Positions 42,725-52,196 of a stretch of DNA of 64,000 nt are shown here, in pieces. The DNA lies in contig NC_088202.1 of NCBI RefSeq assembly GCF_037126465.1, positions 131,144,123 through 131,208,122 of the forward strand, written 5' to 3'. The position numbers and the translations under genes were made by a program. Below the pieces are notes generated by a model. That model did no database searches, was not told the DNA's origin, and saw only the letters and a list, made by a program, of their open reading frames with translations. How positions within the stretch are numbered: the stretch's first letter is position 1; every line of letters starts with the position of its first letter. The stretch is from Ornithodoros turicata. Taxonomy: Eukaryota > Arthropoda > Arachnida > Ixodida > Argasidae.

Positions 42725-43043
42725 GGAGGAGAAGGAGGAGGAGTGTCGTTGGGAGGAACCCGAGAGGTCTGCCTGCCTGATTAGGCGGCATGTTTCTCGG
42801 GAAGGGAAAGGTGGTGGAGAGGAGGAGAGGAAAGGGCGAAGTGGAAGACCGAGCGGAGTCCGCTTGGAGGGAGGATAGCTGCGTCCATGGGCCGACTTCA
42901 GGGGGACTGTGCCGGCATACGCCTATTACACATCTGAGGGAAACCCAGGAAAAACCCCAGACGGCACAGCCGGCCCGCGGATTCGAATCGCGGACCTCCC
43001 AGACTCCAAGCGCACGCGTTACCGCTGCGCCACCGGAGCTGGT
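42725..43043 (-). mobile_element. tRNA-derived SINE with 14-bp target duplication
   Basis: Minus strand: head ACCAGCTCCGGTGGCGCAGC, B-box-like GATTCGAATCC, GGCTGTGCCGTCTGGGG, a body with AGTCGGCCCATGGACG, and a (CTCCTC)n-rich tail. CAGGGCACTGGCGA is present perfectly at 42711-42724 and 43044-43057. The tail differs from the CTTCGCGGCG end of the other SINEs, so this is a distinct subfamily sharing the central region. Confidence 0.9.
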
Positions 43044-43057
43044 CAGGGCACTGGCGA

Positions 43058-43409
43058 CGCAAGCACCCTCTGCATTCTCATTGACCTTACCATTGTCCAC
43101 AGCGTCTAGAGAATAACCCTCAGATTCATCCTTCATATCGTCTCGGTAACTTGAACGGCAGACGCAAACGCGAATCGCACCCGGCAGGAGTCAGCATAGG
43201 CGCGGCGGGAACGAGTTTGAAACGAGTCAGAAAGCAGCGGCCGCTCTGATTGGGTGGGTCCGACGGATTGGATTGTTGGATGGATTGTTGGACGGATGAG
43301 TTTATCAAGCTTCATAGTGTTGCGCTCTTCATCGCTCGTTTCCCCACTTAGGTCGCTGTTGATGCCGATTATCGGTCATTTCCCGATTCAAGAGTACTCA
43401 AAAAATACT
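43058..43409. other. No recognised gene
   Basis: No feature was recognised. GGATTGGATTGTTGGATGG is locally repetitive near 43266-43295. Confidence 0.45.
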
Positions 43410-43545
43410 CAAGAAACAGTAAAAGTTACCTATAAAAGTAACTGGGTTACAGTTACAAGTACCTGCATAAACGTGTATCCGATATTTTACTCAAGATACA
43501 CAAAAGGTATCTAGATACAAGTACTCAGTTACTTAAGGGAGTACA
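43410..43545. repeat. AGTAACT/GATACAAGTA dispersed repeat
   Basis: Successive AAAGTTACC, AAAGTAACTGGGTTACAG, CAAGTACC and GGTATCTAGATACAAGTACT words form overlapping short inverted repeats, as at 4683-4800. Confidence 0.55.
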
Positions 43546-44131
43546 GAGGGCCATCCAAAAAAAATTCAGATTAAGACGTCTGATGAAAATGTGTGTGTCA
43601 TTTTACCGAATAGCGCGAAAGGTTTTGATGTGTGCAGTTTGTTTCCCAGAAAAAAAGTCACATAAACATGGCTCCTCGCGTTCACGGGTATAACGAGGAG
43701 GATAAGGTATGATGCCACGTCACCGATGACGTTACAAGGAGAAGTCGTTCTGCTTCGCCGGTCAGTGGGGGTCAGCGCCTTGTCCCTTTGCCGCCGTAAA
43801 CCAGTTTTGCCAGTTCTCCCGGAGAATTGGGGATCGAAGGAGCGGCCGAATCATGACCGAGCCAGGAGCAGTGCTCTTTCAGAACCCCGAACAGCCGAGT
43901 ATCAGACGACAGCGGAGTAGCAGACAACATTTCTCTGATCCAATCAGCGAGCGTGATCCTTGTAGCGTCAGCGCGAGGTTCCAGGCAGGTACTGCTCTCC
44001 ACCGCCGTTGCGCACGGTCGCTTTTTGCGGCGTACTTTAAATTCAATTTTTGCGATAATTATGACTATGTGGTGTGAATTGCTTCGCATGGTGCATCTTA
44101 CTGGCCTGCCTAACAGTTTTATAGGACGAAA
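43546..44131. other. No recognised gene
   Basis: The open frames here lack recognisable motifs. Confidence 0.4.
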
Positions 44132-44175
44132 ACAGGGTGTTAAAAATGACTTCTGTGCTACTTTAACAACCCTGT
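44132..44175. repeat. 44-nt foldback, 14-bp arms
   Basis: ACAGGGTGTTAAAA and TTTAACAACCCTGT are inverted with one mismatch around a short loop. It sits just upstream of the hammerhead-bearing repeat. Confidence 0.6.
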
Positions 44176-44189
44176 ACCATGCACCTGTA

Positions 44190-44337
44190 TATACGTGCAG
44201 CCAAGGAGCTCCGGCCATTTTTTTTTATCGTAATATACTTCACTGGCTTTGCACTGGGCTTTCAGTGGTGACTTAGCTCACCCTGACGGGAGGAATCACG
44301 TGTTACGTGACCTTCTGACGCCATCCGCTCAAACGTT
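44190..44337 (+). repeat. Direct repeat 1 (Penelope pseudo-LTR-like)
   Basis: This 148-base unit starts TATACGTGCAGCCA and ends CGCTCAAACGTT. It recurs at 44662-44808 with four substitutions and one T-run indel. Copy 1 continues directly into the hammerhead ribozyme. Penelope-like elements are known to carry such ribozymes in their terminal pseudo-LTRs, so this is the natural reading, although no Penelope protein is encoded nearby. Confidence 0.8.
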
Positions 44338-44338
44338 G

Positions 44339-44399
44339 CATGCCTGCGTACTGCTGATGAGGCCCAAGAAGGCCGAAACAGCTGTCCAGTACTGGCATG
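44339..44399 (+). ncRNA. Type-I hammerhead ribozyme, minimal stem III
   Basis: All core elements are present in order. Distal stem I is CATGCC (44339-44344) with GGCATG (44394-44399); an internal loop follows (TGC against T); proximal stem I is GTACTG (44348-44353) with CAGTAC (44387-44392). The invariant CTGATGA is at 44354-44360. Stem II is GGCC-CAAGAA-GGCC (44361-44374). The invariant GAA follows (44375-44377). Stem III has only two pairs, AC with GT, closed by AGCT (44378-44385). The cleavage-site C is 44386. Both proximal stems are fully paired, and stem I can extend further through the inverted TCAAACGT and ACGTTTGA words. Two-pair stem III hammerheads are characteristic of Penelope-like elements. 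Self-cleavage is predicted, not shown. Confidence 0.88.
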
Positions 44400-44661
44400 G
44401 CGACGTTTGACTTCCTTAGGAAAAATCTTCCCGGAAACAACACCGCAAGCGATGCTGCCCCGACGATCGTTTTTATGGGCCGCGCATTCTAAGACACGGC
44501 CCACCCGGGGGCGGACCGCGTTATCAAGGGGCCCTTCTCGAAATATGAAGGACCGGCTCCCTTTCGCCTCCCTCCACCGCGAAAGATCGAAAGATCAATA
44601 CGCGGATTTGAAGGGAGACCAGAGCATATATCCGTTTGACGTTTGACTTACAAACATATGC
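44400..44661 (+). mobile_element. Interior of the hammerhead-bearing repeat
   Basis: Sequence 44427-44525 (AAAAATCTTCCCGGAAACAA, ACACCGCAAGCGATG, GTTTTTATGGGCCGCGCATT, ACCCGGGGGCGGACCGCGTT) aligns by eye with the minus strand of 27717-27935. No GIY-YIG endonuclease or reverse transcriptase is visible, so the copy is non-autonomous or truncated. Confidence 0.5.
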
Positions 44662-44808
44662 TATACGTGCAGCCAAAGAGCTCCGGCTATTTTTTTTATC
44701 GTAATATACTTCACTGGCTTTGCACTGGGCTTTCGGTGGTGACTTAGCTCACCCTGACGGGAGGAACCACGTGTTACGTGACCTTCTGACGCCATCCGCT
44801 CAAACGTT
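44662..44808 (+). repeat. Direct repeat 2, lacking the ribozyme
   Basis: It is nearly identical to 44190-44337, including TTCACTGGCTTTGCACTGGG and CACGTGTTACGTGACC. It ends at CAAACGTT, exactly where copy 1 enters stem I of the ribozyme. The following sequence is unrelated. Confidence 0.8.
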
Positions 44809-45579
44809 TTGCAGAATTGCAGGTTTGCTATGCTTGCGCCCCTTTTAGTTCCTCGTTTCGTTTCAGAATGTTTTTCTTCGCATCATAGTATCCTCCCATG
44901 CACATAGCATGCAAATATATCGTTAAAAACCGCCACGTTACGCTCCTGGGGCGTTTCACGTGGAATGACACTTAGACTGTCTCTGAGAAGGCCACGCATG
45001 GGCGAGTTAAGCGGCGATCTGAAGGGTTGCCAAGCTATCTTGGAGATTACGGAAGGACGCTTCTGATTCGAGAAGCCGCTGAGACCCTTAAAAACAAAAT
45101 TGAGTTCGGTTTGAACGTGAGCAGAAACGCTTCACCTTAGCAAGGTTTAGACAATGCAGAAAACTGGTGCGGCATTATCGTCGGTCCCACGTGATAAAGA
45201 CCTCCAAACGTCGTTTTCAAGGATTCTACCCAGATATTCGCTACTCAGACTTTGTGCTCACGTCCACACCGCAATTGGTCGCTCTCTTTCGCTGGCGCGG
45301 CCGTCTCCAACGCGTCCTCTCTGGTGAAAGATTCTACCACTGCATGGGACGCCCAAACAATCGGAGTCTGGAGATATTCGGTGCGAGAGACACGGCGGGA
45401 GACATATATAGAAACAGCCAGTAATGCGGGGTCGACCTTCAATAAGAGTGGCACTGAACGCGCGTCGTATATATTGTATTCTTAGCACCATTTCGTTTTA
45501 TTTTTTGGAGGGTCTGTTGGCATCGGACCTGCGCAAATTGTGCATTATAAAATATTGCCCTGCTGTTCACTCTTATATA
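44809..45579. other. No recognised gene
   Basis: Nothing was recognised on either strand. Confidence 0.4.
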
Positions 45580-45760
45580 GAGCCCACATAGACTTTCTGA
45601 TTTCCACAAATTGCACTATGGCCCGAAATCCATTGTAGACGATTACTATGGCCGCTCACGATAGCTCTTCCGTGGACTCGTTCACTATTATAAACTTCTG
45701 CAATAGGTGTGTTAGTTTCCAGAGCAGTATTTTCTGCCTGAGGTCCTGTGCTGCAGTCAC
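45580..45760 (-). pseudogene. RNase H relic, heavily decayed
   Basis: The minus frame contains SGHSNRLQWISGHSAICGNQ, aligning with the 'GH..xxQWIPGHxGIxGNE' block of LINE RNase H, with Pro replaced by Ser. The preceding NTPIAEVYN fits the usual linker. The remaining domains are not traceable. Confidence 0.45.
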
Positions 45761-46264
45761 TATAGGTGTTCCAGTTGTACGGGGGAGAAAGACACGTCGC
45801 TTTCCCAAGAGTCATGAGCAAGGCGTAATTCTTGCTTTTTTTTTGTTTTTTTTTGTTTCTTTTGTTGTTTTTTTGTATATCGTAGATCATGTGGCATCGG
45901 GGTATCATATTCACTGTTCAGTTCTGCGGTGACAAGCGTAGTCGCTGGACCTGACGCGCCTGCCGAGCCGTTTGTGTGGACGCTTACGCGATCGTGGCTG
46001 TTTTTTATCAGCTCCAGGGAGGTCCAGGAGCCTATAGATGGACCTGCCTCTCATGATACGGCTTTATGTACGCGCACGATGATCGAGACTGAAGAAAAAT
46101 TGCGTAGGCACCGGCAGGGATCGGAACTGGAACGCTCCCTAAGAACGCTCCGTCTTAAGAAGCAAGTGGTCGTGGCGAGGCAACAGTAGACGCTTCCTGA
46201 AACGGTTATGTCATACCTTTCTGTTACAACCGTGTGCGGTGAGGGTAAGCTCGCTTTCATGTAG
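45761..46264. other. No recognised gene; T-rich run
   Basis: A T-rich tract lies at about 45834-45874. No other feature was seen. Confidence 0.45.
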
Positions 46265-46480
46265 CAAAATTACTGCCGATGAACCGGTTAAGCCAGGACC
46301 GAAAAAAGTAACGATTCCAATCCCTGTAAGTGTCCCGATCGGTGACCGCTTTTTTTTTTTTTCGTTTCTCCCGGAGCCGAACCTGAACCGAACCGATATA
46401 CCTTAACCGGGTCAAGCTGACAATTTCGGCGCAGCGAAACCCGAACCGGACCGAAAAAAATACCGGTTCCGATCCCTGGG
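46265..46480. repeat. CGGTTCCGATCCCTG-type MITE pieces
   Basis: GACCGAAAAAAGTAACGATT...ATCCCTG near 46300-46326 and GACCGAAAAAAATACCGGTT...ATCCCTG near 46451-46479 are direct copies of the same terminus, with CGAACC-rich sequence between. The CAGGGATCGGAACC end is typical of hAT-style MITEs. They appear as two partial copies. Confidence 0.55.
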
Positions 46481-46632
46481 CACCGGAGCGCAGATGTGGA
46501 CGCAATGGCAAAACTAGAGGAGTCTGTGACTCCGCGTGGATGCTCTGTGGGGGGTAAGGAAGAATGTCCTCGGAAAAGGTGTCCTTGAAGAAGTACGCCA
46601 CAGTTTTGTCCCTAGATAAATGTTCCCTATAT

Positions 46633-46664
46633 GGATAAATGTTCCCTATAGGGAACATTTATCC
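46633..46664. repeat. 32-bp perfect palindrome
   Basis: GGATAAATGTTCCCTA followed by its exact reverse complement. A further partial copy of the same half-site precedes it (46614-46631). Confidence 0.9.
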
Positions 46665-46690
46665 AACCTGTCAGCAACTTACAACTCGTC

Positions 46691-46740
46691 AGCAACATCA
46701 ATAGCGCCGACAGTATACTGACGGCGCTATTTATGTTGCT
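46691..46740. repeat. 50-bp near-perfect palindrome
   Basis: AGCAACATCAATAGCGCCG at the left is mirrored by CGGCGCTATTTATGTTGCT at the right. The two 25-base halves differ at two positions and have no spacer. Confidence 0.9.
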
Positions 46741-47398
46741 CACGAGAAGCCCTGCACTAGCGGTGCAGTTTGATATTCGTTTCGCGGCGGCACAAGTGTT
46801 GCACCGTTGAACTGGAGCTGGCCTAGTGTTGCGCTAGTTCAGAACTGGCCCTGCACCGCCCGGAACTGGTTCAGGCAGTGCAGGCCTAATCGAACGTACC
46901 TAAAGTGGAAACAGCCACACCCGACCAAGGGCATTAATGCGGTAACCGACGTTATCAGTGACTGAGGACTGACGGTATGCACGTTGATAAGGGCGGAAGG
47001 CGTGATTATGTCCTTGTTCGCATATGAGGGAGGGTGTTTGAATGGAACGAAAAGTTCCGCAAACGTAAATATCAGCAAGCGCACCTCGCACGGGGACGGT
47101 TTTGCGGCTGCCAAATGTTTGTACAGATCTTCTGAAAAAACCTCTGATTTCGGTTGGAATAGTGGCTATGGCCATTGGCTTCCGAGTTAATCAAGAAAAA
47201 CGTTACCTCTGCTTGGCTAATTTTCGAGTTCAATTAGCAAAATTAGCTTAAATGTATGACGCGAATGCAAACGGCCTGAATCTGTGGCAAAAGTCTGTGT
47301 GTGTATTCCAAGTAGTTTCATAATTTTGTGAAGTGAAACTTGAAATTTAATGGCACTTTCTCACCGGACACCCTGTACAGTGTGGCCTATTGCAGTGT
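46741..47398. other. No recognised gene
   Basis: Nothing was recognised. ATTGCAGTGT at 47389-47398 is the left target duplication of the next SINE. Confidence 0.45.
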
Positions 47399-47695
47399 AC
47401 CAGCGGCATTGCCGAGAGGGCTAAGGCGTCCGCTCGTTGGTGGTAACCAAGGTCGTGCTGAAGACTGGGAGGTGGTGGGTTCGAATCCTACTGCCGGCTG
47501 TGCTGTCTGAAATTTTCCCTGGGTTTTCCGACGACTTTTCATACGAATGTCGGCACAGTTCCCCCTGAAGTCGGCCTTGGACGCATACTAACCCCCTGTC
47601 CCCACTCCTTCCTGCTGTCCTCTCTCCATCTGTCCACGTCTGTACGCCGCTCATAGCCACAGTTGCTTCGCGGCGCTAACACACAATAAAAAACA
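47399..47695 (+). mobile_element. Full-length tRNA-derived SINE with 10-bp target duplication
   Basis: ATTGCAGTGT flanks the element perfectly (47389-47398, 47696-47705). The head TTGCCGAGAGGGCTAAGGCG fits an A box of tRNA-Ser/Leu type with a long variable region, and the B box GGTTCGAATCC is at 47478-47488. The body contains TTTTCCCTGGGTTTTCCGA, AGTCGGCC and ACAGTTGCTTCGCGGCGCTA, and the tail is ACACAATAAAAAA. It would be transcribed by RNA polymerase III and mobilised by a LINE. The 3' end does not share the LINE hairpins seen in this window, so its partner is unknown. Confidence 0.92.
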
Positions 47696-47705
47696 ATTGC
47701 AGTGT

Positions 47706-49517
47706 TGTAAAAAGTTTTTACGTTACATCGACAGCACCCGATAACTAAACAGAACCCGCATAACTAGAACCCGACTTTTCCCCGCCGGGTTGATGAAAGA
47801 CACTTAACACAAACAAGCCAACCTTTATGCCTCATTTGATCGCACCAGGTCGCGTCTCCCCGGGAACATTTTTTCCGTGGACATTCTTCTCGGGGACAGA
47901 TCCCGTAATTGTGAGTGCCTCAGAGATAAGTATCTGGCGATGGTCATGCAGAAAGCAAGCAGTAGCCCTCTCAACAAGCTCGTAGTAGTCAGAAAATAAC
48001 ATTCATCAACAAGCTTGCATTATACGCTGTCACATTATTGCTGAAGACACTAGCGAATAATTCCCCCTTTTTGAAATAAGATAACGGCAATTACTTATTC
48101 TAAACGGTTGGTGCAGTCGACACGACGTCGAGTTCAATCAACTTCTCCATATTTGCTCCTCAAAAATTCATCAACCAACCCTTCCATGCTCTCAAATCGA
48201 CGTAAACCGGCCGTTTTACTGGACGAGTTTCTTTACTTCTGTACACTCTTGATGAAGCGACATGAGCCCCCGTAGGACATTGATGTAATCACAACAACTC
48301 TGAACGATACTCAAACAGAGATCAAGCCATCGACTTGGCGTTTGAACTCATTTACTGAGTTAGGGAAGTAATCTGGGCAAGTACATCTTGAATAAAGGAA
48401 AAAACGAAAAAGAAAAAAAAAACTGGGGGAACTAAGGAAGAGACGCAACACAGCGCAACGTGTGTACCGTATATCTTCCTTAGTCCCATTTTTTTGTGTG
48501 CTCTGCTTCTTCTTATACTTGAGCTCATGTCATGCAAGCAGTACACCAGCGCGTGCCACGCATTCCACAAACTTGATTTCGAAACGAAGCCAGACTACTT
48601 CTAGCGCTGCAAAAGAAGACAGTGGAGTACGTGATGTCCCGTCGAATGGTGGGAAAGCTTCTGTGCATACAAAATCTTTTTTGCAAATATTTCTCAGTTG
48701 TTTGTCGGTCCCTGACACGACTGAATCATATTTCGAAGGAGCGTGCCCAACCATCGGTGTGACTGCCTCCTATCGAGCGCTCCAGTTCTCTGGTGTGCAC
48801 ATTGAGCCCCCGGAGAAGACATTCAATCATTTTTGCGTGCCTTGCATCGTAGCCGTTTTTCATTTTTTTTGTAATTTAAAAATTGGAACGACGTCGTAGT
48901 TGAAGTTTTAATCTGATGAAACGTTGAAAAGCATCGCTGATGGTTACAGGCTGGTGTTGTGCTTCCTTGGAATTTCCTTCGTTACGCCTAGCTTAAAAAA
49001 ACAAGCACAAACGAATACCATGCGTATCTTGGAAGCTTAGAGAGTGTGATCGCATTAAGGCTGCTGGTCAACCGTGCTGGACAGGGGGATTGTGTTACGA
49101 CGCTGTTATGTGACTACGTTGCATCGTACAGCTAGAAACCGAAACCTTAGCGAGGTCGTGGGCCATAGCTAAAAAATAAAAAATAAAAAAAACACTGCGT
49201 AGGAAAATAGCTCGACGTTAGACGATTTAATTTTTTATGGTATTGATTTAGATACATTTTTCTAGTGGTTAATTGATTAGAATTCTCGTTGGAGGCATCT
49301 TGAGCTTGTGAGTGGTAAAAAAGTGAAAGCTCCAATGCGATTTTGGTCACGAGCGCAAGGAAGAGTTTATAAGGCTCACAGTGAAAATCGAACCCAATCA
49401 AACACGAGGAACCACTTAATTCTGCCATCCGAGGCACGTTTCATGCAAATTTCATGCAAATTCTTCGCGGCGCTACACGATTTAAGTATAGATATTGGAG
49501 GGTGTCACGCCCTCTTA
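47706..49517. other. No recognised gene
   Basis: The 145-codon plus frame at 48462-48899 has a hydrophobic start but no recognisable domain. The rest is unremarkable. Confidence 0.4.
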
Positions 49518-49818
49518 AATAATAATAATAATAATAATAATAATTCGGAGCTTCACGTCGCGAGACAACTGCGATCAGGAGCGACGCCAGAGTGCTTGGG
49601 TTTGTGGATTAATTTTGCCCACCTGAGTGTGGTTTCACGTGCGCCCAAATCTCGACACACGGCACCCCATTTAACGTCCCTCGCGGAAGAATGCGTGTCG
49701 AAGCAACTTGTACCCTTCCGCCAATTTGCCACCGTCCTCAGCCGGGTTTGAACTTTGAACTCCCGATCTTTGGATCAGCAGGCAGACTCGCTATCGACTG
49801 AGCCACCGAGCGCGGCAG
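49518..49818 (-). mobile_element. tRNA-derived SINE, second family, (ATT)n tail
   Basis: Minus strand: CGCTCGGTGGCTCAGTCGAT head (tRNA-like, A box GGCTCAGTCGATAG), CTGATCCAAAGATCGGGAG, a degenerate B box (GTTCAAACCC), and a body with GGACGTTAAATGGGGTGCCG and GCTCCTGATCGCAGTTG. It ends in GAAGCTCCGAATTATT with (ATT)n at 49518-49546. It is unrelated in body to the other SINE family. Confidence 0.8.
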
Positions 49819-50086
49819 TAGTAGTGGATAAGATGGTTCACGGAAATTAGTACAGTGTAATTAGGTCATTGGTGATTTCGTGGTTGCGTGCGTTTCTGAA
49901 GTGTGTTTCTTTTATTCTGAAGGTCGGTCGGAAATCAGAGTACAGAGAAGAACCCTGCAGCAGGCATTGTGCAATGCCTTATTGTCGCTTTTCGAGATTG
50001 ATATTTTTGATGTATCCTTTCTTCTTTGGGGCTTCAAGCGTTTTTTTTTTTGTACAAACGTATACCGTGTTATCATCGTATGTTAA
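49819..50086. other. Spacer, nothing recognised
   Basis: No feature was recognised. TTAA at 50083-50086 is the left target site of the next element. Confidence 0.5.
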
Positions 50087-50706
50087 AGGGACTATGAAAT
50101 TTCCCGAACCCCCATACTTTTTTTCGATGGAAACTGTTCTTCCCGCAGAGAAACTAATATGCCACAAATTTTTCCGGACGAAATTTTTCCGGACACTCTG
50201 CGAGGAGCGCGCGCTGGAAATGTCTCTTCCGCGTTCCTCCTCTCCCGCGCATATTTCCCTGCCGATGGTGTAACTGTACGGACCCCTCTTCGGTTCCCCG
50301 TTACGTCACCGCTGTTGCACAATGGCAAGTAATGCCGCGAGCTCGCGCTGTGGCTGCCGCCACTGCCGAAATCTGCCGATCGCGCGAAAGCTGCTGTCAT
50401 GGAGATTTCCACTCCCGATGAACGCATACGCGGGATCCTACGGCGCATGCTCCTGGCGGGATTCCTCGGCTCGGCAACACGTCACGATGACGTGTTGCTG
50501 AGCCGGCCGTGGTCGCGTCAAGTTACCCGTTGTGTCTCCGCTCGGCAGCTCGTCACGGCGCGGCGCCAGCTGTCCTCCCTTCGCCGCTCCGTTTAAATTC
50601 GCTCCCGAGAAATCCGCTCGCGCGATGAAACTAAAATTTCGGTTCTAGACTCAGAAAAATGTCTTCTTTCGAACGAAACGAAGAAAAAAATCGTTTCGTA
50701 GTCCCT
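50087..50706. mobile_element. Kolobok-like MITE, TTAA target site
   Basis: AGGGACTATGAAA at the left and TTTCGTAGTCCCT at the right are inverted termini, with TTAA on both sides (50083-50086, 50707-50710). The TTAA target plus an AGGG-type terminus fits Kolobok (piggyBac termini usually start CCC). The interior is CpG-rich (about 50200-50620), and no transposase frame is recognisable. Length 620 bases. Confidence 0.75.
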
Positions 50707-51256
50707 TTAATGTCACGAAAGCGTAATTGTGTAATCCAGAGCGTTTCCTTTTTCAGTGCTCATGTTAAATGAGTATCCTGACCAGAAAGACGAGTCAGAA
50801 AGATAAACATACGTATGTATTCTATTGTACCTTCGGAAGCGGTTGGAGGAAGCCATATCATGGTAGTCATCACAGGGCACGTACTGTTCGAACATAGTGC
50901 ACGCCACGAGTGTAGAAGTGTTGGGTTGACTACCATATATTTATTTATTTAAAGTACACTCGGAGCCTGAAGGCATTACAGAGGGGAGGGGCAATAATAC
51001 AAAGCATGTAGTTAGTGGACCTGACAATGTGGATACAAAACAGTAACGACAACAACAAAAACAAATGTTACATGGAGACAGTCACATAATGAGTTTTTCA
51101 ATTGTGAAAATTGTGAGATGGTGAATGGGGGGATTCACCATCTCAAATAAAGCCGGGGAGGTGGTCCCATTGGAGTGGTGTTTTCGGTCAGAATGAATCA
51201 AAGTAGGGTTTACTTGTACAGTAAAGAACTTCCACCTTTTGTACGTGATCTAGCCA

Positions 51257-52173
51257 GGCCCCCACAGCTCCCCCTCTTCGCGGCTCTAAAAAAATGTTTG
51301 CACGTCATAAACACGTGGTATTACTCCGTCAGGCATCATAGTTGATACCCATTGGCCGAAGGACATTGCGCGCTCCGCTATTGGTTGGCAACGTTTCAAA
51401 AGAGCATTCTTTCGCGGGCTGCCTGTCTGGCGGGCAGTTACGAGAAGAGAAGGGAGAGAAGTGGCAGCGGCGGCTCGCGTCTCGACGATGTCAGTTGACA
51501 CCACGGTATGATTGCATTGTCCAAAGAGAAGTCCCAGATTTGTTTGTTTGTCAAAGTGACTCAGCGCGTGTTGTGATGTTTCCCCGACACAAGTATCCTA
51601 CGTACGAACAATCTCTCAAGTTCAGAACTGGAATTCATTGCTGAGCTGACGCCTGAGGAACACTTGTGAGCGCCGTCGCATTTTCAAATGCAGTCACAAC
51701 GAAGACAGGATTCGGTGTCCGTGCGACAAGTATTGCCCGCTTCGTTGAAACCTTCGCACTGCAACCAACGAAAGGAGATGCTCACCGTGAAATCGTGTGA
51801 GCGTCGCTCACTTCTGGGACTAGAGTGTATGTGTTTTTTGAGTTCGAACTTGGTCAACGAACGCAACGATTTGGACTCTGTAGGCACGGTGAATATTTGT
51901 GTCAAACTATTGAATCAGTACGATGTTTCAAATAAATGTGTATTTTGTCAAAAATTTGCCTAGTTGTTCTGGAATACGGAATAACAAGCGTCGGGCATGA
52001 AAACCAGTAAAAGTAAAAGCCGATGGTAGCCAGTACCGGGCCGAAAGGCGAGCCAAACTGAGAGACTCCTGATTGGCCGAAAGGTAGGCATCATAGTTCA
52101 TTTTCATTGGTTGCATGTCCAATGTTGCCTGAATTATCTCAAACTATGGGCTCTATGGGGAGCTGTGGGAGCC
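51257..52173. mobile_element. ~917-bp terminal-inverted-repeat element in a LINE, 9-11 bp target duplication
   Basis: GGCCCCCACAGCTCCCC at the left and GGGGAGCTGTGGGAGCC at the right are inverted with one mismatch in 17. TGATCTAGCCA occurs just before (51246-51256) and just after (52174-52184). If the terminus is read as AGGC the duplication is the 9-bp GATCTAGCC. Copy Y has the uninterrupted homologous site TGGTCCAGCCGTGG at 59272-59285, confirming the insertion. A 9-bp duplication would suit a Mutator-like element, but no transposase is recognisable. Subterminal ATTGGCCGAA and CATCATAGTT words recur at both ends. Confidence 0.75.
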
Positions 52174-52196
52174 TGATCTAGCCATGAAGAAATGTA

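Noticed and set aside
44190..44808. Direct repeats as LTRs of a Gypsy- or Copia-type retrotransposon
   Set aside because: There is no TG...CA termini, primer-binding site, gag-pol or polypurine tract. The hammerhead at the border points to a Penelope-like origin instead.
48462..48899. 145-codon plus frame with a hydrophobic start as a secreted protein
   Set aside because: No conserved domain, no cysteine pattern and no supporting splice or promoter signals. ORFs of this length occur by chance here.
48905..48925. CTGATGAAACG as a second hammerhead ribozyme
   Set aside because: There is no stem II between the CTGATGA and GAAA words and no pairing flanks. The CTGATGA words near 40965 and 43570 fail in the same way.
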